Positions 34,138 through 45,507 of a DNA stretch of 64,000 bases are shown here, piece by piece (the stretch's first letter is position 1; every line of letters starts with the position of its first letter). The position numbers and the translations under genes were made by a program. This DNA comes from Mesorhabditis belari. Lineage: Eukaryota; Nematoda; Chromadorea; Rhabditida; Rhabditidae. Under the pieces are notes generated by a model. That model was not told the DNA's origin. It searched no databases and saw nothing but the letters and a program-made list of their open reading frames with translations. The stretch covers positions 2,292,001 to 2,356,000 of the forward strand of contig CAUEEP010000936.1 of NCBI GenBank assembly GCA_958450365.1, written 5' to 3'.

Positions 34138-35313
34138 ATGTTCGCCTTATGCTGCTCAATTTTCTGTGAACGTCAGAAGTTACTTGAAATTCCCCAAATA
34201 TTCCCTCTCAATGGATTGCCAAATGAGCTTAAAACACTCATATTTCACTATGTGAGTTTCGAGGAGAGAAATCTTTGTTTAAAAACGAATCAATCTTTGA
34301 GAAAGCTGGTCCTGGACAATGGACTATTCGGAAAAGAGGTCAACCAATTGTCTGGATGCGTCAATATTTTACACTCACCCGAAGAACAATCAATTCGGTA
34401 CCCAAGTTTTTCGTTGACCTTTCAGCGATATGACGCGAAGCCGCCAATTAAAATCCATGGACCAATTGTCCACGGACCAGCGTATCTTCAAGGCTTCAAA
34501 ATAGTAGTGTCGTTAGCAGAAGTTAAAAAAACACATTCAAAGTATACTACGAAGATCCTTTCATCGCATGATGTGCCACCCGAATACGGCCAGGCCGTTG
34601 TTTGTATCCTCAACAAAATTTGTTTCATCAAACAGATCAATCTCAATTTTAATTTCGGGTTCCATGATATCGATATGCTTGAATTCAGACGAATATTTGG
34701 GCACAGACGCTACCGATTTCTGCTTTTTCCCAACGTACGAGCCATCTCATCGGTGAAAATCATCTTATATCAAGATTCGGAAGTGGATCCCACGATTGAA
34801 AGCTTTCAACCGAATGTCTTCGATGAATGTAACTTGATAGTGTATGTACATGTGTCTTTGAATATACCCAAATGGCTCTGTGAGAGGGTTTGTGAGAGAA
34901 ATATTCTCATGGTCAATCTCGGTAGTGATAGAGGCCTTCGAAGAGCGTTGTCAAACATTTGCAACCACATCGAATATATCTCTCGACTTGAACATGTTCA
35001 TATTATCATCGAATGTAACCGTCTTTCCGAATACCTAATTCAAGAAGTAATCGAAAGCACATTCACTTTATTTGAAGTGAACTCAGAAAGAGTCGAAGAG
35101 TATCGTCAATTATTCCCTTTCTATTCGCCCAATCAGAGTGCCGTGTTTTCTGAGCGAATCGATTCAATAATCGGTTACAAAGAAATCCCATCACCCAATC
35201 ATCCAAATCGACGCTTAATTATTTGGGGATGGAAAGTGTCAAGGTTTTTTATTGGGGGTTCCATGGTGGGAGGATTGTATTATGAGTTCTGTCTGAAAGT
35301 GCAATCGACATGA
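34138..35313 (+). CDS. Intronless F-box protein
   Basis: A single open frame of 391 residues from ATG 34138 to TGA 35311-35313, the longest uninterrupted + strand frame in the window. Residues about 25-55 (LNGLPNELKTLIFHYVSFEE then RNLCLKTNQSLRKL) fit an F-box, the Skp1-binding helix bundle that recruits substrates to SCF ubiquitin ligases. The remaining part has no domain I can name but alternates strand-like and helix-like stretches, as in the substrate-binding halves of nematode F-box proteins. Lack of introns is unlike its neighbours and hints at a young or retrocopied member of an expanded family. Confidence 0.68.
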   Translation: MFALCCSIFCERQKLLEIPQIFPLNGLPNELKTLIFHYVSFEERNLCLKTNQSLRKLVLDNGLFGKEVNQLSGCVNILHSPEEQSIRYPSFSLTFQRYDAKPPIKIHGPIVHGPAYLQGFKIVVSLAEVKKTHSKYTTKILSSHDVPPEYGQAVVCILNKICFIKQINLNFNFGFHDIDMLEFRRIFGHRRYRFLLFPNVRAISSVKIILYQDSEVDPTIESFQPNVFDECNLIVYVHVSLNIPKWLCERVCERNILMVNLGSDRGLRRALSNICNHIEYISRLEHVHIIIECNRLSEYLIQEVIESTFTLFEVNSERVEEYRQLFPFYSPNQSAVFSERIDSIIGYKEIPSPNHPNRRLIIWGWKVSRFFIGGSMVGGLYYEFCLKVQST

Positions 35314-35672
35314 TTTACTTATCGCTATTTTTTGACATCTATTGAATTTGTAGTTTGGGTAATTTATTTTGTATTCCATTATTCTTTTCCAAAAGTTTGA
35401 TGAGCACCAAAAATTTGACCGTCCAACCTTTTTATTTGACTCATTCCTCAATATCTGAACAGCCAGTCTTTGATTCCACCAAAATATCCCATTCCTTCTG
35501 GAATTGCCTCTTTTCATACTTATCTATCATACTGAATAAACTCTTGATAAACCGGTCAAAAGGAACAAATAAGAGATGCAACAGTTTAGTTCCATTAAAA
35601 ACAATACTCAAAGACTCAAAGAATTTCGATTTCACTTTTGCTTTATGAGACAATCTTTGAAACTTTCACCAC
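35314..35672. other. No gene seen
   Basis: AT-rich 3' flank of the F-box gene without recognisable elements. Confidence 0.4.
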
Positions 35673-35759
35673 GTCCAAATATCACATCACAAAGTCAGAA
35701 TTTGACGTAGATTCGAATAGTCTACATCAAATTCTGACTTTGTAATGTGATCTTTGGAC
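35673..35759. repeat. Hairpin MITE
   Basis: The left arm (GTCCAAATATCACATCACAA ... GTAGA) and right arm (TCTAC ... TTTGTAATGTGATCTTTGGAC) pair almost perfectly over about 40 bp with a loop of under 10 bases. Confidence 0.88.
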
Positions 35760-37589
35760 ATCCTGCTAGCCATCAAAATCACCGAAAAATCCGGCCTCGA
35801 AGTTGACCACTCAGCCACTCACGAGTAGATGCTGTGAGTGTAAGGACCAGTTCCAATGAAACGCCAGTTCTACAGATCCGATTGGTCTGGAACTCACAGA
35901 ATTTTTATTTCTAAGCTTTAGAGGAGATTTCCCAGAGTTTCGGACCGACCGGATGTGTATCAGGTTTCTGAACTCTTTAGAAGGTTTCTGAAGGTTCCAA
36001 CCGGGGTCCAGGTAAGGGGGTCCAACCGGGGTCCAGTGTAAACTAGGCTAGACCAGCCCAGGCCGGAGCCGGCCATAAGTCACAAAAATTCTTTAATGGA
36101 TATGAAACAATTGCAGAATGGATGTACCTGTAATAAAATTTGATTTAGTGAATGTTTTTATGCATTAATGGGCAAGAAAGTCTGATTTTTCGACAATTTT
36201 TTGTATTTCTTTCGTATATTTCGAAGTTGGATCTAGTTTTCGCTGTACTGTAAACCTGAGTACAAGTCCCTGGGCCCGTCAGATGCCACACCTGGGCCTT
36301 TTTCTGCCATTCCCTTTAACTTCGACACAATTTCATAAAAGCTACCGTAGGCAGAATTTGCGTTTAAAATTAGCCGTTTTTCTGCAAAATATTCAGTATT
36401 AACCCATTGGAAACCGGAGCGTTTTTCTTTTTTTTTTCGTCTGCGGACCGCGCCCTTTTTTGAAATTTTTCCGCTGCAGCGGTCCGTTCCCGCAGTTTTT
36501 TTGTTGACATTTCATTTTATATTATTTCTGATAGTTTTTATATATTGTGCAGAAAAATAGCTCTTTTCTGTGAAATCTTATTTGATGTTTTGATTTTGAA
36601 TATCTCTGATTCACTTGTCCTTCCTCTAAAGATCGTTTGTGTGATAAAAAGGGACGGAGTCCACTTTGTATTGCTTTTCTTTGGCTTTGAAACACTGAAC
36701 CAACGATTGATGAAATTCTTGGGGCTAGTTAAAGAACACAAGTTGGTGCTCGTTTGTTCAATTACGGCTTGTTCAATTATTAGACCAACAGGCTTTTTAG
36801 TGTATTAGGCTGTTCAGAAAGTCTTTTCATTCCTTTTCGTATTTTTGCTGAATTATTCCAAAAGGACTTTCTTCCCACGTTTGCTCTTTTTTGCAAAAAA
36901 TTTGTATACAACATATAAAATTTATTTGGAACAACAAAAAACGAGATCAATGTAGGCAAAGTTAAAATACAGAAAAAAAAAATAGTATGAGCAAGGAAAG
37001 ATCACCAACAACACTAGCGACTAGAGATTTTTGTTGATACCAAAAAAAACGCTTAAAAATATTGCACAACAAAAGAAATTTAGGTTAAAAAACCATACAG
37101 ATTATTCGGACTTTGGATGTGAAGGATCGACTGGAATTGATGCTGCACGTTCTTCACCTTCCGATTCTTTCCATTTGTGTTCCACTGAACTCGTTTCCTC
37201 CTCATCCGAGAATTCACTTTCTGGGTAAGCATCTTCTCCAAAAAAGTTATATAATTAACAAAAATGAATAAGCCAATATTTTTACCTATCTACGGCAAAA
37301 TCGGCAGAACAAATCGAGTAAGTAATAATCGAAAGAAAGGCAGTTGGAACACCAAATAAGCATGTGGAAAGCAATAGCTGCGTGACAAACATCTGATGAA
37401 CGTCCCTAAAATCGACCTTTAAACTCGCCCCAAAATACGATTTTCAGCGTTACTCAACAAACGGTTCATAGACTTTCAATTCTGATTTGGCAGGCCATAC
37501 CTTCGAACTGCGATCAAATAATGCCCCAATAAAGAGTCCGAAATTCCACTAGGACTCAAGTTACGAGTTTCCATACGGCACGAACACCA
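35760..37589. other. Gene-poor stretch with small repeats
   Basis: At about 35995-36040, CCAACCGGGGTCCAG occurs twice in tandem. A mariner-like end (TTAGGCTGTTCAGAAAGTCT) lies at 36807-36826 without a visible partner; a similar end in reverse lies near 60950-60972. The stretch 37400-37500 resembles the reverse complement of 63220-63310, a dispersed repeat. A possible exon ending in a GTAAGC donor is seen at about 37090-37224. No supported gene. Confidence 0.45.
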
Positions 37590-38175
37590 CTCAAACAATA
37601 CGGTTCCAATACGGTTCGCAATACGGTTCCAATACGGGTTTCCAATACACGGTTCCTATTATGAAACAAATACAAAGTTCCAATACGGTTCCAATACAGT
37701 TTAATACAGTTCCCATTACGGTTCCTATTATGAAACAAATATCCAATACGGTTCCAATACGGTTCCAATACGAGTTTCCAAATCACGGTTCCAGTACGGC
37801 CCCAATAGCGAGCGTCCAGCACGTGTGCCGGTTCCGTTTCTATACCTTTCAATATTGTTCCGATCATCATTTCTATTCGATTTCCCAATACGGCTTTTGA
37901 TCAATACGGTTCCTACCGATTTTGACCGATTTTGCTTGTTTCTAATCCGTTTTCGGTTCGATCGAAAAACAATTCTGATAGGCTTCATAAAAGCATTCGA
38001 ATCGGTGTTAATGACTATTTCCAATGATTCCTATTATGAAAATTTTGAATGTAACGATTTCCTTAAATCCATATTGGAACCCTATGGATCCAATACGGTT
38101 CCACTCCGGTTCCGATTCTGTTTCTAATACGTTTCCAATACGGTTCCGATCATGTTTCTAATAGGCTTCCAATAC
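37590..38175. repeat. GGTTCCAATAC minisatellite
   Basis: Imperfect tandem 11-12-bp units GGTTCCAATAC(G), with variants such as GGTTCCTATTATG, are densest at 37598-37800 and scattered on to 38175. The open frames it creates (YWNRIG-like repeats on the - strand) are artefacts. Confidence 0.88.
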
Positions 38176-38369
38176 GGTTCCGATTTTGTCCGCTGTCGAT
38201 TAGCGGTTCGCGGTGACCCCCTGCTTTTATGACCCCTCCCCGTGGCTTCCATGGACGAGCATCTGCGCGTTTATTGGTCCCAGGTATGTACAAATCACCT
38301 CGTGACCCCAAAAAAGCAGCCTCCTGGCACATGGAGGTTTAGGGCAGCCTTTTTCAGGTGATTTCAGGT
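38176..38369. other. GC-rich unique stretch
   Basis: Distinctly GC-richer than its surroundings, ending at the SL1-like motif. No domain found in the - strand frame 38150-38332. Confidence 0.35.
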
Positions 38370-38391
38370 GGTTTAATTACCCAAGTTTCCA
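38370..38391 (+). other. SL1-like sequence
   Basis: GGTTTAATTACCCAAGTTT (38370-38388) is identical to the first 19 bases of the SL1 leader, followed by CCAG instead of GAG. No Sm site follows, so it is not a complete SL RNA gene. The same 19-mer, also followed by a CAG, occurs on the - strand at 45962-45980. Confidence 0.75.
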
Positions 38392-39000
38392 GAAACCGCG
38401 CGTTTATGTGCATCATCAAGGTACAAGCACTATTTTCAAAAAAATCAAAACAAATTTTTTTCAATAACACTTCCAGTTTTTTTGTTTTTGTATATTTTTA
38501 GAATCCTTTTTCAGAACCTTACATGTTTGGGTTCTAGGGAAGCATCTTTTCACATCTAAACCATCTAAATCTGCGATTCATAGAAGAGGAGTGTTTCTTA
38601 AGGCAAATTCAATCTCAAGGCCTTTCTAGCCGTCACGATGCATGAATTCAGTACACCTTGACTTCCAGGCAACCGATTAGCTTTAACGATTAACGAAGAA
38701 CTCGTAGTCTGGCACCAGATTACCCCCTTTCAAAGCTTTCATAACCGCCAACTGTATCATTCTTTTGCTTGTCGTGTTCCTCGTATTTGGAATAAGTTAC
38801 CTTATTGATATTTTTCGTCTCGAACTATTTTAAATCCTCCATTTTTAGCTCGATCTTGTAGCTCTGTCCATTTTAAATTAATTTTTTTTTATATTCATAT
38901 ATACACGTGTCTAATTGTAGTTGTGTTTGTATATCAATTATCTTTCTTCATCTACGCTGTTCAATCTGTTTGCATTGTCACTTTTCCTTGTCGGATAAAG

Positions 39001-39044
<44 letters not shown>

Positions 39045-39725
39045 GCCTAAAACTTTATTCAATGAGGAAAGGATATACAAGCAACCCTTCAAACTTCAAA
39101 TTTTATTATGCGTGACTCTTGACTTTATCTTTTCCTTTTATGGATTTGATATAATTTGAATTTTTTTGGCTAAACTTAATAAGTAAGTAATCTTTGTTCT
39201 TGATAATCTTAATTGTAATTCCCAGATTTGAGGAAATTTAAGACACAATTCTTCTTTAAATTCCTGCCTTAATTCATTCTTACTATATCACTTCGGTTTT
39301 AAATTTTTAGCTATGAAAAAAAGTTGTAGCTTCGTTTTCTAATGGTTTTCAAAATGTTTTGTTTTTTTATTTGTAAGTGTTGAAAATAAATAACGCTAAT
39401 GTTGAAACATTCTATTTTTTTATTTTTTTGACTAATATCACCCATCTTATGTGTTTTAAAATCTACAAAAGCTACATTGTTAAAAATTTTTTCAAATAGT
39501 TGTTGTTTATATCGTTGTACGTCCTTTAAATCTAAGTTGAATTTAATAAAATAGATAAATGTTCTGCATTAATAGTTTTAGTTTCAATAGTTATATTGTT
39601 ATTCTAATTTTTTCTTGTTGTGCTTTTGGGGTTCTTTAGCGTTCTTTTGACTTTCTTTTTTTTTTTTCTAACCACCAGAATTTCTTTCAATTGGTTTGAA
39701 ATCACAATTAGTTCGTTAATTATAT
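38392..39725. other. AT-rich, no gene seen
   Basis: Contains a (TA)n microsatellite at about 39003-39042. No supported coding sequence. Confidence 0.5.
39003..39042. repeat. (TA)n microsatellite
   Basis: About 20 uninterrupted TA units. Confidence 0.95.
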
Positions 39726-39734
39726 TCTCAAAGG

Positions 39735-40195
39735 ACTTAAATCAATAAAAATCAATAAAAATCAATAAAATCCATAAAGATCGACTAAAATCGATACAAA
39801 ATCCATAAAAATCGATTAGAATCAATAAAATCGATCAGTCCATTTAAATCAATGAAACTGAATAAAATCGATCAAAATCGATCCAAAATCGAATTAAATC
39901 AATCAAAACCAATAAAATCATAAACGATAAAAATCGATTAGAATCAATAAAAATCGATCAGAATCGATTAAAATCAAAGAAAGTCAATAAAAATCAATAA
40001 AAGAGTAATAAAAATCAATAAAAGTCCATAAAGATCGACTAAAATCAATAGAAATCTGTCAAAATCGATTAAAATCAATGATAATCAATAAAAATCAATA
40101 AAAATCGATCAAAATCGAGAAATCGATTAAAAATCGATTAGATTTTTGTCAAAATCGAAATGTGTCAAATTCGAGAAATCGATTAGAAATCGATC
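39735..40195. repeat. ATCAATAAAAATCGAT satellite, first array
   Basis: Irregular tandem units of AATCAATAAAAATCGATTA-type sequence. The reverse complement, ATCGATTTTTATTGATTTT, forms arrays at 42365-42690 and 58815-59165. Confidence 0.9.
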
Positions 40196-40439
40196 TTTTG
40201 CTAGCATTTGTTGGGACAGTGATCTCGATTTTCTTCGGTTTGCATCAAATTGCTCCATAAAAACTGCCAACGCTTTACCAATCTGGCTAATAATAAAATT
40301 TTTCTTTAGCAGCTAATAACTGTACTTTTATGCTTTTTTTCAGGCTTTTTAATTTTTAAGCTTTCTAAGCTTTTCTAAGCTTTTTGTTTTTTTAGCTTTT
40401 TTTACACTTTCTAAGTATTCGCAAAAGAAAGAATCAACC

Positions 40440-40690
40440 TGTGGTTAGTTTTAAAGTGTCTGCTAGCTGCTAGCTGCTTCAAATCTCTAATCAATCAACG
40501 GTTAGGTCTACTAGCTTGCTCGCTGGTAGTCTTAACCTTAACTGATCGACTACTAGCTTGCTAACTGCTTCAAATCTCTAATCAATCAACACTTGAGACT
40601 ACTAGCTTGCTCGCTGGTTGTTCAAATCTCTAATCAATTGTTTTCTTTAATCAATTTCAAATCTCTAATCAATTGTCTAATCACAGAGAA
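40440..40690. repeat. Short tandem/dispersed repeat
   Basis: CAAATCTCTAATCAAT occurs four times (about 40478, 40569, 40624 and 40658), interspersed with ACTAGCTTGCTCGCTGGT units. Confidence 0.75.
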
Positions 40691-41039
40691 TTTGCGATCA
40701 TCCGAAGCGTTTGGGTGACGAAAACGAAATGCTTTCGTTTGATAAACCACCTCCAAAACGTTGGATTGAACTTACACTTACACTTACATCACTTACATGT
40801 TTAGAAAAAAAACTAAAATTGTTTCATTTATCTTTCACCCGTAACCATGAATTCCAGACGATCTATATCGATACTCTGAACAGGTGGGAGGATTGGCGTA
40901 TTTCTTGACTTTTAAAGATTGGAGATTATCATATGCCTTCCAGATTCCACCAATCACCGCTTCCATTCCCGGATGAGACGCTGGCGCGCTCGCAAAGGGC
41001 GCAGTCCGCGAAAGAGCGCCGAGACTGGGAGCTTTATGT

Positions 41040-41180
41040 ATCCCACGAGATACTTTAACATAATTCTCACTTTTTATGTTAAAGTATCCCACGAAGATAA
41101 ATGTTAATCAGAATTAACGTTCACAAGGTTAATTAACATTTATCCCCGGGATACTTTAACATAATTCTCACTTTTTATGC
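41040..41180. repeat. Small palindromic unit
   Basis: GATACTTTAACATAATTCTC occurs at about 41049 and 41150, with its complement between them (TATGTTAAAGTATCCCACG), plus a pair of GTTAATTAACATTTATCC-like arms. Confidence 0.75.
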
Positions 41181-41560
41181 TTTTTTCCGTCTTTTTTCTG
41201 CTCTTTTAAGATTTTTTTCAGCTTCTTTAAGCTTTTTCTGTTTTTTTGAGCTTTTTTAGGCTTTTTTTGACCTTCTTTAAGCTTTTTCAAGCCTTTTTTG
41301 AGCTTCTTGAAGCTTTTTTCTGCTCTTTTTAAGATTTTTTGAGCTTCTTCAAGCTTTTTTTGACCTTCTTTAAACTTTTTCAAGCCTTTTTCTGTTTTTT
41401 TGAGCTTTTTTTAGACTTTTTAAGCTTCCTGAAGGTTATTCAAGCTTTTTTCTGCTTTTTTAAGCTACTTTAAGCCTTTTTAGGCTTTTTTAAGCTTCCT
41501 GAAGCTTTTTTAAGCTTTTTCTGAGCTTGTTGAAGCTTTTTTCTGCTCTCTTAGATCGTT
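41165..41560. repeat. TTTAAGCTTTTT satellite, array A
   Basis: Imperfect units of TTTTTTAAGCTTCCTGAAGC type, rich in AAGCTT sites. Related arrays lie at 42718-42915, 59205-59400, 55862-56060 and 63690-64000, the last two mostly in the reverse sense. Confidence 0.9.
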
Positions 41561-41784
41561 TTTCATTTTAGAAGAGATTTTCTTTTTTTCTTTAAGCTAT
41601 TTTTAACGGACTTGTTTCTCGTTCAAATCGATGCGCTGCTTTGTGGCGAACTAAATTTCGTTTTCTTTTGAGATTTGCTTTTCATGACTTTTTTGATTTT
41701 TTTCTGCAAACTCTATCTCTAGAATAGATAAATTTTAGCAAAAAAAAGCAAGTAAATTTTCAAATTTTACCTGGAATTGACAAT

Positions 41785-41856
41785 TCCCTTTGCTCGTCAA
41801 TCGAACGATTTTGTTGCCCTCGATTTGGACGACTGATTTCACCCTGAAAACCAAAC
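41785..41856 (-). CDS. Possible fatty-acid-binding-protein-like exon
   Basis: Bounded by an acceptor (TTTTCAG) and donor (CAG|GTAAAA) on the - strand, it encodes VKSVVQIEGNKIVRLTSKGN, which recalls the KVKS..T..GN(K/L)LV strand pair of lipocalin-fold FABPs. No other exon of the family was found nearby, so this is at best a gene fragment. Confidence 0.22.
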
Positions 41857-41991
41857 GGATCAAAGCTTTTCTTCGTAGATTTTTAAAAGTAAAAACTAAA
41901 CTAGTAAAAATTTGATTTTCCTCATGAAATCCCATTGTTTTCCCCCAAATTTTGATATCTTTAATTTGGGATATTTATGGAGATAAAAGCA

Positions 41992-42998
41992 CAAGATTTT
42001 TTGATTTCCAAAGATTTCAAATTTCTAAGGTATTCAACTTTTAAACTGCGTTCCAGAATGTCCAAAAATCTGGTGGTTTTCAATTTTTTTCTTCAAGATC
42101 ACAACTTCCTCTCCTTCCAGAATTTCTATAGTCAAAAGGAGATAATCTTTAAAGATATTGAAGATTTTCCCGGATTTCTCTGAAACAAAAATCTTTCCGT
42201 TTTCAAGAACAGTCAATAATCTAAAAATATTCGTATCTACTAACAACAAATCATAAATGATTCGCAACATTTGTTAATTGTTGGTGTCATTTTGATGATT
42301 TCTTGAATCTATTGCACTACACTTACCGTAGAGTTTGTTCCTCTTGCACTTTCCTCTTCATTTTGAATGATTTTATTCAATTTTTGATCGATTTTGGTCG
42401 ATTTTTATTGATTCCCATTGATTTTGATCGATTTTTATTGATTTTTATTGAAGTTCTTTGATTTTAATCGATTTTTGATCTGCTTTTGATCGATTATGAT
42501 CGATTTTTCTGGATTCTAATCGATCTTTATAGATTTTTATTGATTTTTATTGATTTTGATTGATCTTAATCATTTTTCGATCGACTTTAATCGATTTTGG
42601 TCGATTTTGGACTTGTTTTGATTGATTTTGATTGATTTTAGTCGATTTTTGATCGATTTTTGATCGATTTTTATTTTGTAGTTGTCGAGTCACTAAACAT
42701 AAAAAAAGAAATAAGTCATATGAAGCTTTTGAAGCTTTTCAAGCTTTTCTAGGCTTTCTAGCTTTTTTGAAGCTTTTCTAAACTTTTTAAAAGCTCTTTT
42801 ATGCTTTTTGGTGGCTTTTGAAGTCTTTTCAAGCTTTCTAGGCTCTTTTTTAGGTTTTCAAAGCTTTTTTGCGGCTTTCTAGGCCTTTTTAGAGCTTTCT
42901 AGGCTTTTTTAGAGCTTAGCGAGTTCGGAATAGGGCTCGAAAATTAGTTTTTGTGTGTAAAATCATTTGACTACCGATCTTTGACTCTGAGAAAACTT
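41992..42998. repeat. 1-kb direct duplication, copy 1 (copy 2 at 58431-59478)
   Basis: Nearly identical by eye to 58431-59478 in the same orientation. It includes, in order, a - strand 78-codon frame (42034-42270), an ATCGATTTTTATTG array (42365-42690) and an AAGCTTTT array (42718-42915). Both copies end at GACTCTGAGAAAACTT. The frame differs by only one residue between copies, but has no recognised domain. Confidence 0.93.
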
Positions 42999-43392
42999 TT
43001 TTTTGGCTGATCAGATTTTGATTCTTGAATGCGCAAAGAATGCGTCATGAATCAAGCTTTTAAAATCTAAAAAAAGTTTGAAAAAAAGTTAAAAAATAAA
43101 AAATATGTAATTTCTCGCAAAAATTCGCAATTCTTCGGTGGTTTCGGTGTGTACTTGAGGCGACCCGGTAATCGCGCACCTTCTGGCACATATTCTTTAA
43201 ACCTTGCGTCGAAGTGGGCGTCGGCGAATCGAATTTATCGAAAATCTGAAACATTTTGAATATTTTTCGTGCCTATTCCCGGATAGCCGATGAATTCAGC
43301 TTTCGATTCCGACCCCACACGGGTAGCCTAGCTTCAATAGGTCAAAAGATCTGGAACGTTTTCTGAAAATGATCACTTTTTTCGAGAGTCTT
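42999..43392. repeat. Diverged member of the 45-46 kb repeat family
   Basis: The stretch 43205-43360, with GTGGGCGTCGGCG and TTTCGATTCCGACCCCACA, is a diverged relative of 46298-46445 and of the reverse complement of 45060-45220. No supported gene. Confidence 0.6.
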
Positions 43393-43782
43393 ACTAGCCT
43401 ATTGGTATTTTAGTAGACCATTAGGCTAAGAACTTTTATTAGTTCTTTGTCGTTGTTCTTTTGTCGAATAATTGTTAACTTTTAGCTTGACTTTGCATAA
43501 TTGTTTAATTAAATTTTTTCAACATAAACTTACAATGCGGTTGAGTGCTCATCTGTTTTTTTCCAAAATCCTTTACAAGTTGGAAATAATCCTTCTTCAA
43601 ATCTTCGAAACAATCCAAATCCACTGGCAAGCTTAATTCTGACAAAAATCGCCAATTTGTGCGGTTGAGGGAGGACCAATGCGGAGGACCAATGCGTGAC
43701 CTCCGAAATAATACAACCTTATGCCCGCGTGCTTGCCTAAGGCTGCTGCATGCTCCCAATAAGACATGTCAGTCTTATTAGA

Positions 43783-43915
43783 GCTACCCCTTGACGTTAT
43801 GCCCGAAGGCATTCGGGGCTAGAGAGCATGCAGCAACCTTACGCCCCGTGCTGGCCTAAGGTTGCTGCATGCTCTCTAGCCCCGAATGCCTTCGGGCATA
43901 ACGTCATGGGGTAGC
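43783..43915. repeat. Long near-perfect palindrome
   Basis: Arms 43783-43841 and 43857-43915 pair over about 59 bp with one mismatch around a 15-base loop. The central 49 bp of each arm are perfect. Half of the palindrome recurs at 43741-43756 and at 44338-44402 (AAGGCATTCGGGGCTAGAGA). It is expected to extrude as a cruciform. Confidence 0.95.
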
Positions 43916-44040
43916 GTGTATATCTTAATCATAATGGTAATATATCTTAATCATAATAGTCATTAACTAGAAAAAGGAAAAGTACTGACTAAGAATTAGA
44001 TACCTAAAGGTTAGATATGTTTGCAGTACTGAAAAACGGA

Positions 44041-44155
44041 AAAGCTTTGATTACTGTAAAAGCTTTCAGGCCTGAAAGGCTTACAGTAATCAAGGTTTCA
44101 GTACTGAAAGCCTTTCAGGCCTGAAAGCCTTTCTAGTACTGAAACAGTACAGAAA
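44041..44155. repeat. Two adjacent palindromes centred on TTTCAGGCCTGAAA
   Basis: The palindrome 44049-44091 has outer arms GATTACTGTAA/TTACAGTAATC. The palindrome 44099-44141 has outer arms CAGTACT/AGTACTG. Both share the 14-bp core TTTCAGGCCTGAAA. The motif CAGTACTGAAA is repeated around them. Confidence 0.92.
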
Positions 44156-44423
44156 CACAAACACAAATCGATATCATTAAACTTAATATCTGTAATTTTG
44201 GTATCTACAGGTATTTTATATTTATTTAATTGATCGTTTCTTTCTGGTGACTTCAAGTAATCGTTAACCATTTCTATAATTAAAAGATTTTCTCGCATGC
44301 TCGCATGCTGCATTTTAGCTGCATGCTCGCTAGTCAGTCTTATTAGGAGCTACCCCTTTGAAGTTATGCCCGAAGGCATTCGGGGCTAGAGAGCATGCAG
44401 CAAAGGCATGCCATAAATTCCAG

Positions 44424-44966
44424 CGATCCTAAACACTGCTTTTCTTATATTGGAGCTAAAACGAAAGACCCGACTTCTTTACCCAATAACTTTGTAAATC
44501 CTGAAACCCCTTCTCAAAGTATTACAGAACCTCAAGATATCGCCGAATCTTTTGCCAATTTTTGATGACCAAATTCTCCCTCGTTTCCGGTCAAAATCAT
44601 CCCCTACAACAAAATTTTCTTATCTATCCTATTGATATTGAAAAAGCCTCCTCTAAACTTCAGCCTAAGGAGTCTAGTAGTCCTGATGGCATTTTCCCAT
44701 TTTTGTTAAAGGACTATCAAGGTTTCTCTGTGCGCCACTGTGAAAACTCTTTTACAAAATTTTAATGCTTGGGGTGGTCCCCTGTTAGTGGAAGGAGTCT
44801 TTGGCCATTCCTATACGTAAAACATTCCCGAGAAATCAATTCAGCAAACTACTGACCCATTAGCCTAACGCCCCCATTTCCAAACTTTTTGAAATTATAC
44901 TAAATGATAAAATTGTTTGTCACTTCAATCAACACTCTTTTTTCACCCTCTCAATTCGATTTTGAG
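44424..44966 (+). pseudogene. Non-LTR retrotransposon reverse transcriptase fragment
   Basis: Frameshifted pieces read CFSYIGAKTKDPTSLPNNFV, then IDIEKASSKLQPKESSSPDG (the SSPDGI block of LINE reverse transcriptases), and KLFEIILNDKIVCHFNQHSF. This matches the N-terminal part of the LINE RT domain before the YADD box. The rest is absent. It is a dead 5'-truncated or internally cut copy. Confidence 0.8.
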
Positions 44967-45041
44967 CGAAAAGGGAAAATTCGAGGCTGGCTAAGTTAGG
45001 GAAAAGTAAAAAAAGTGCTAACTTCTATCAATGATCGTTAA

Positions 45042-45507
45042 AAAATAACCTCTTTTTGAGAAAGTGATTGAAATCTCGTCACCCGTTGAAGCAAGCCTAT
45101 CGATGTGGGATCGGAATCGAAAGCTCGAATCAAGGGCTATTCGAAAAGTCCGGTGAAAAGGTTCCCAAGTCTTGCAGTTTTCGTTAAAATAGGCAACGCC
45201 GTCGCCCACTCCGACGTAGAGAACGCATCGAAAGTGTCATTTTGACTGACTGCCCAACTTCGGCCTAAGGAAACTTTTTTTCCATAAAGCCGATTTTTGG
45301 GTTTTTGGGCTCAAAAGATGCGCAATGACAGCCTCTTGCAAGTTTCGAAGAGAGATTGCCAAAAAGTTGAAAAACAAAAAAGTTATCCAATTTCTCCTGA
45401 AAAGTTTGACGGTTTTTCCGATTCTCTGCGTGGCAGCCCCATTCTGCGTTCTAAACATGTGTTTTTTAGGGAAAAACGCGATCTGGCACCCGGTGCAAAC
45501 ATATCCC
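45042..45507. repeat. Left arm of a 460-bp inverted repeat
   Basis: The reverse complement of this stretch is found at 46003-46465 with high identity by eye, for example AGCTTTCGATTCCGACCCC and CGCGATCTGGCACCCGG read oppositely. The spacer is about 495 bp. No coding sequence recognised. Confidence 0.93.

Noticed and set aside
36538..36808. 87-codon + frame and overlapping - frame
   Set aside because: No domain, no start context, no splice partners. Probably chance openness in AT-rich DNA next to a mariner end.
37556..38127. YWNRIGT-type repetitive proteins
   Set aside because: They arise from the GGTTCCAATAC minisatellite being open in several frames. Not coding.
39735..40195. Telomere-like array
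   Set aside because: Units are ATCAATAAAAATCGAT, not TTAGGC. No telomeric repeat is present in the window.
41168..41383. KKLKKGLKKLKEGQKK-type protein on the - strand
   Set aside because: Translation of the AAGCTTTTT satellite, not a gene.
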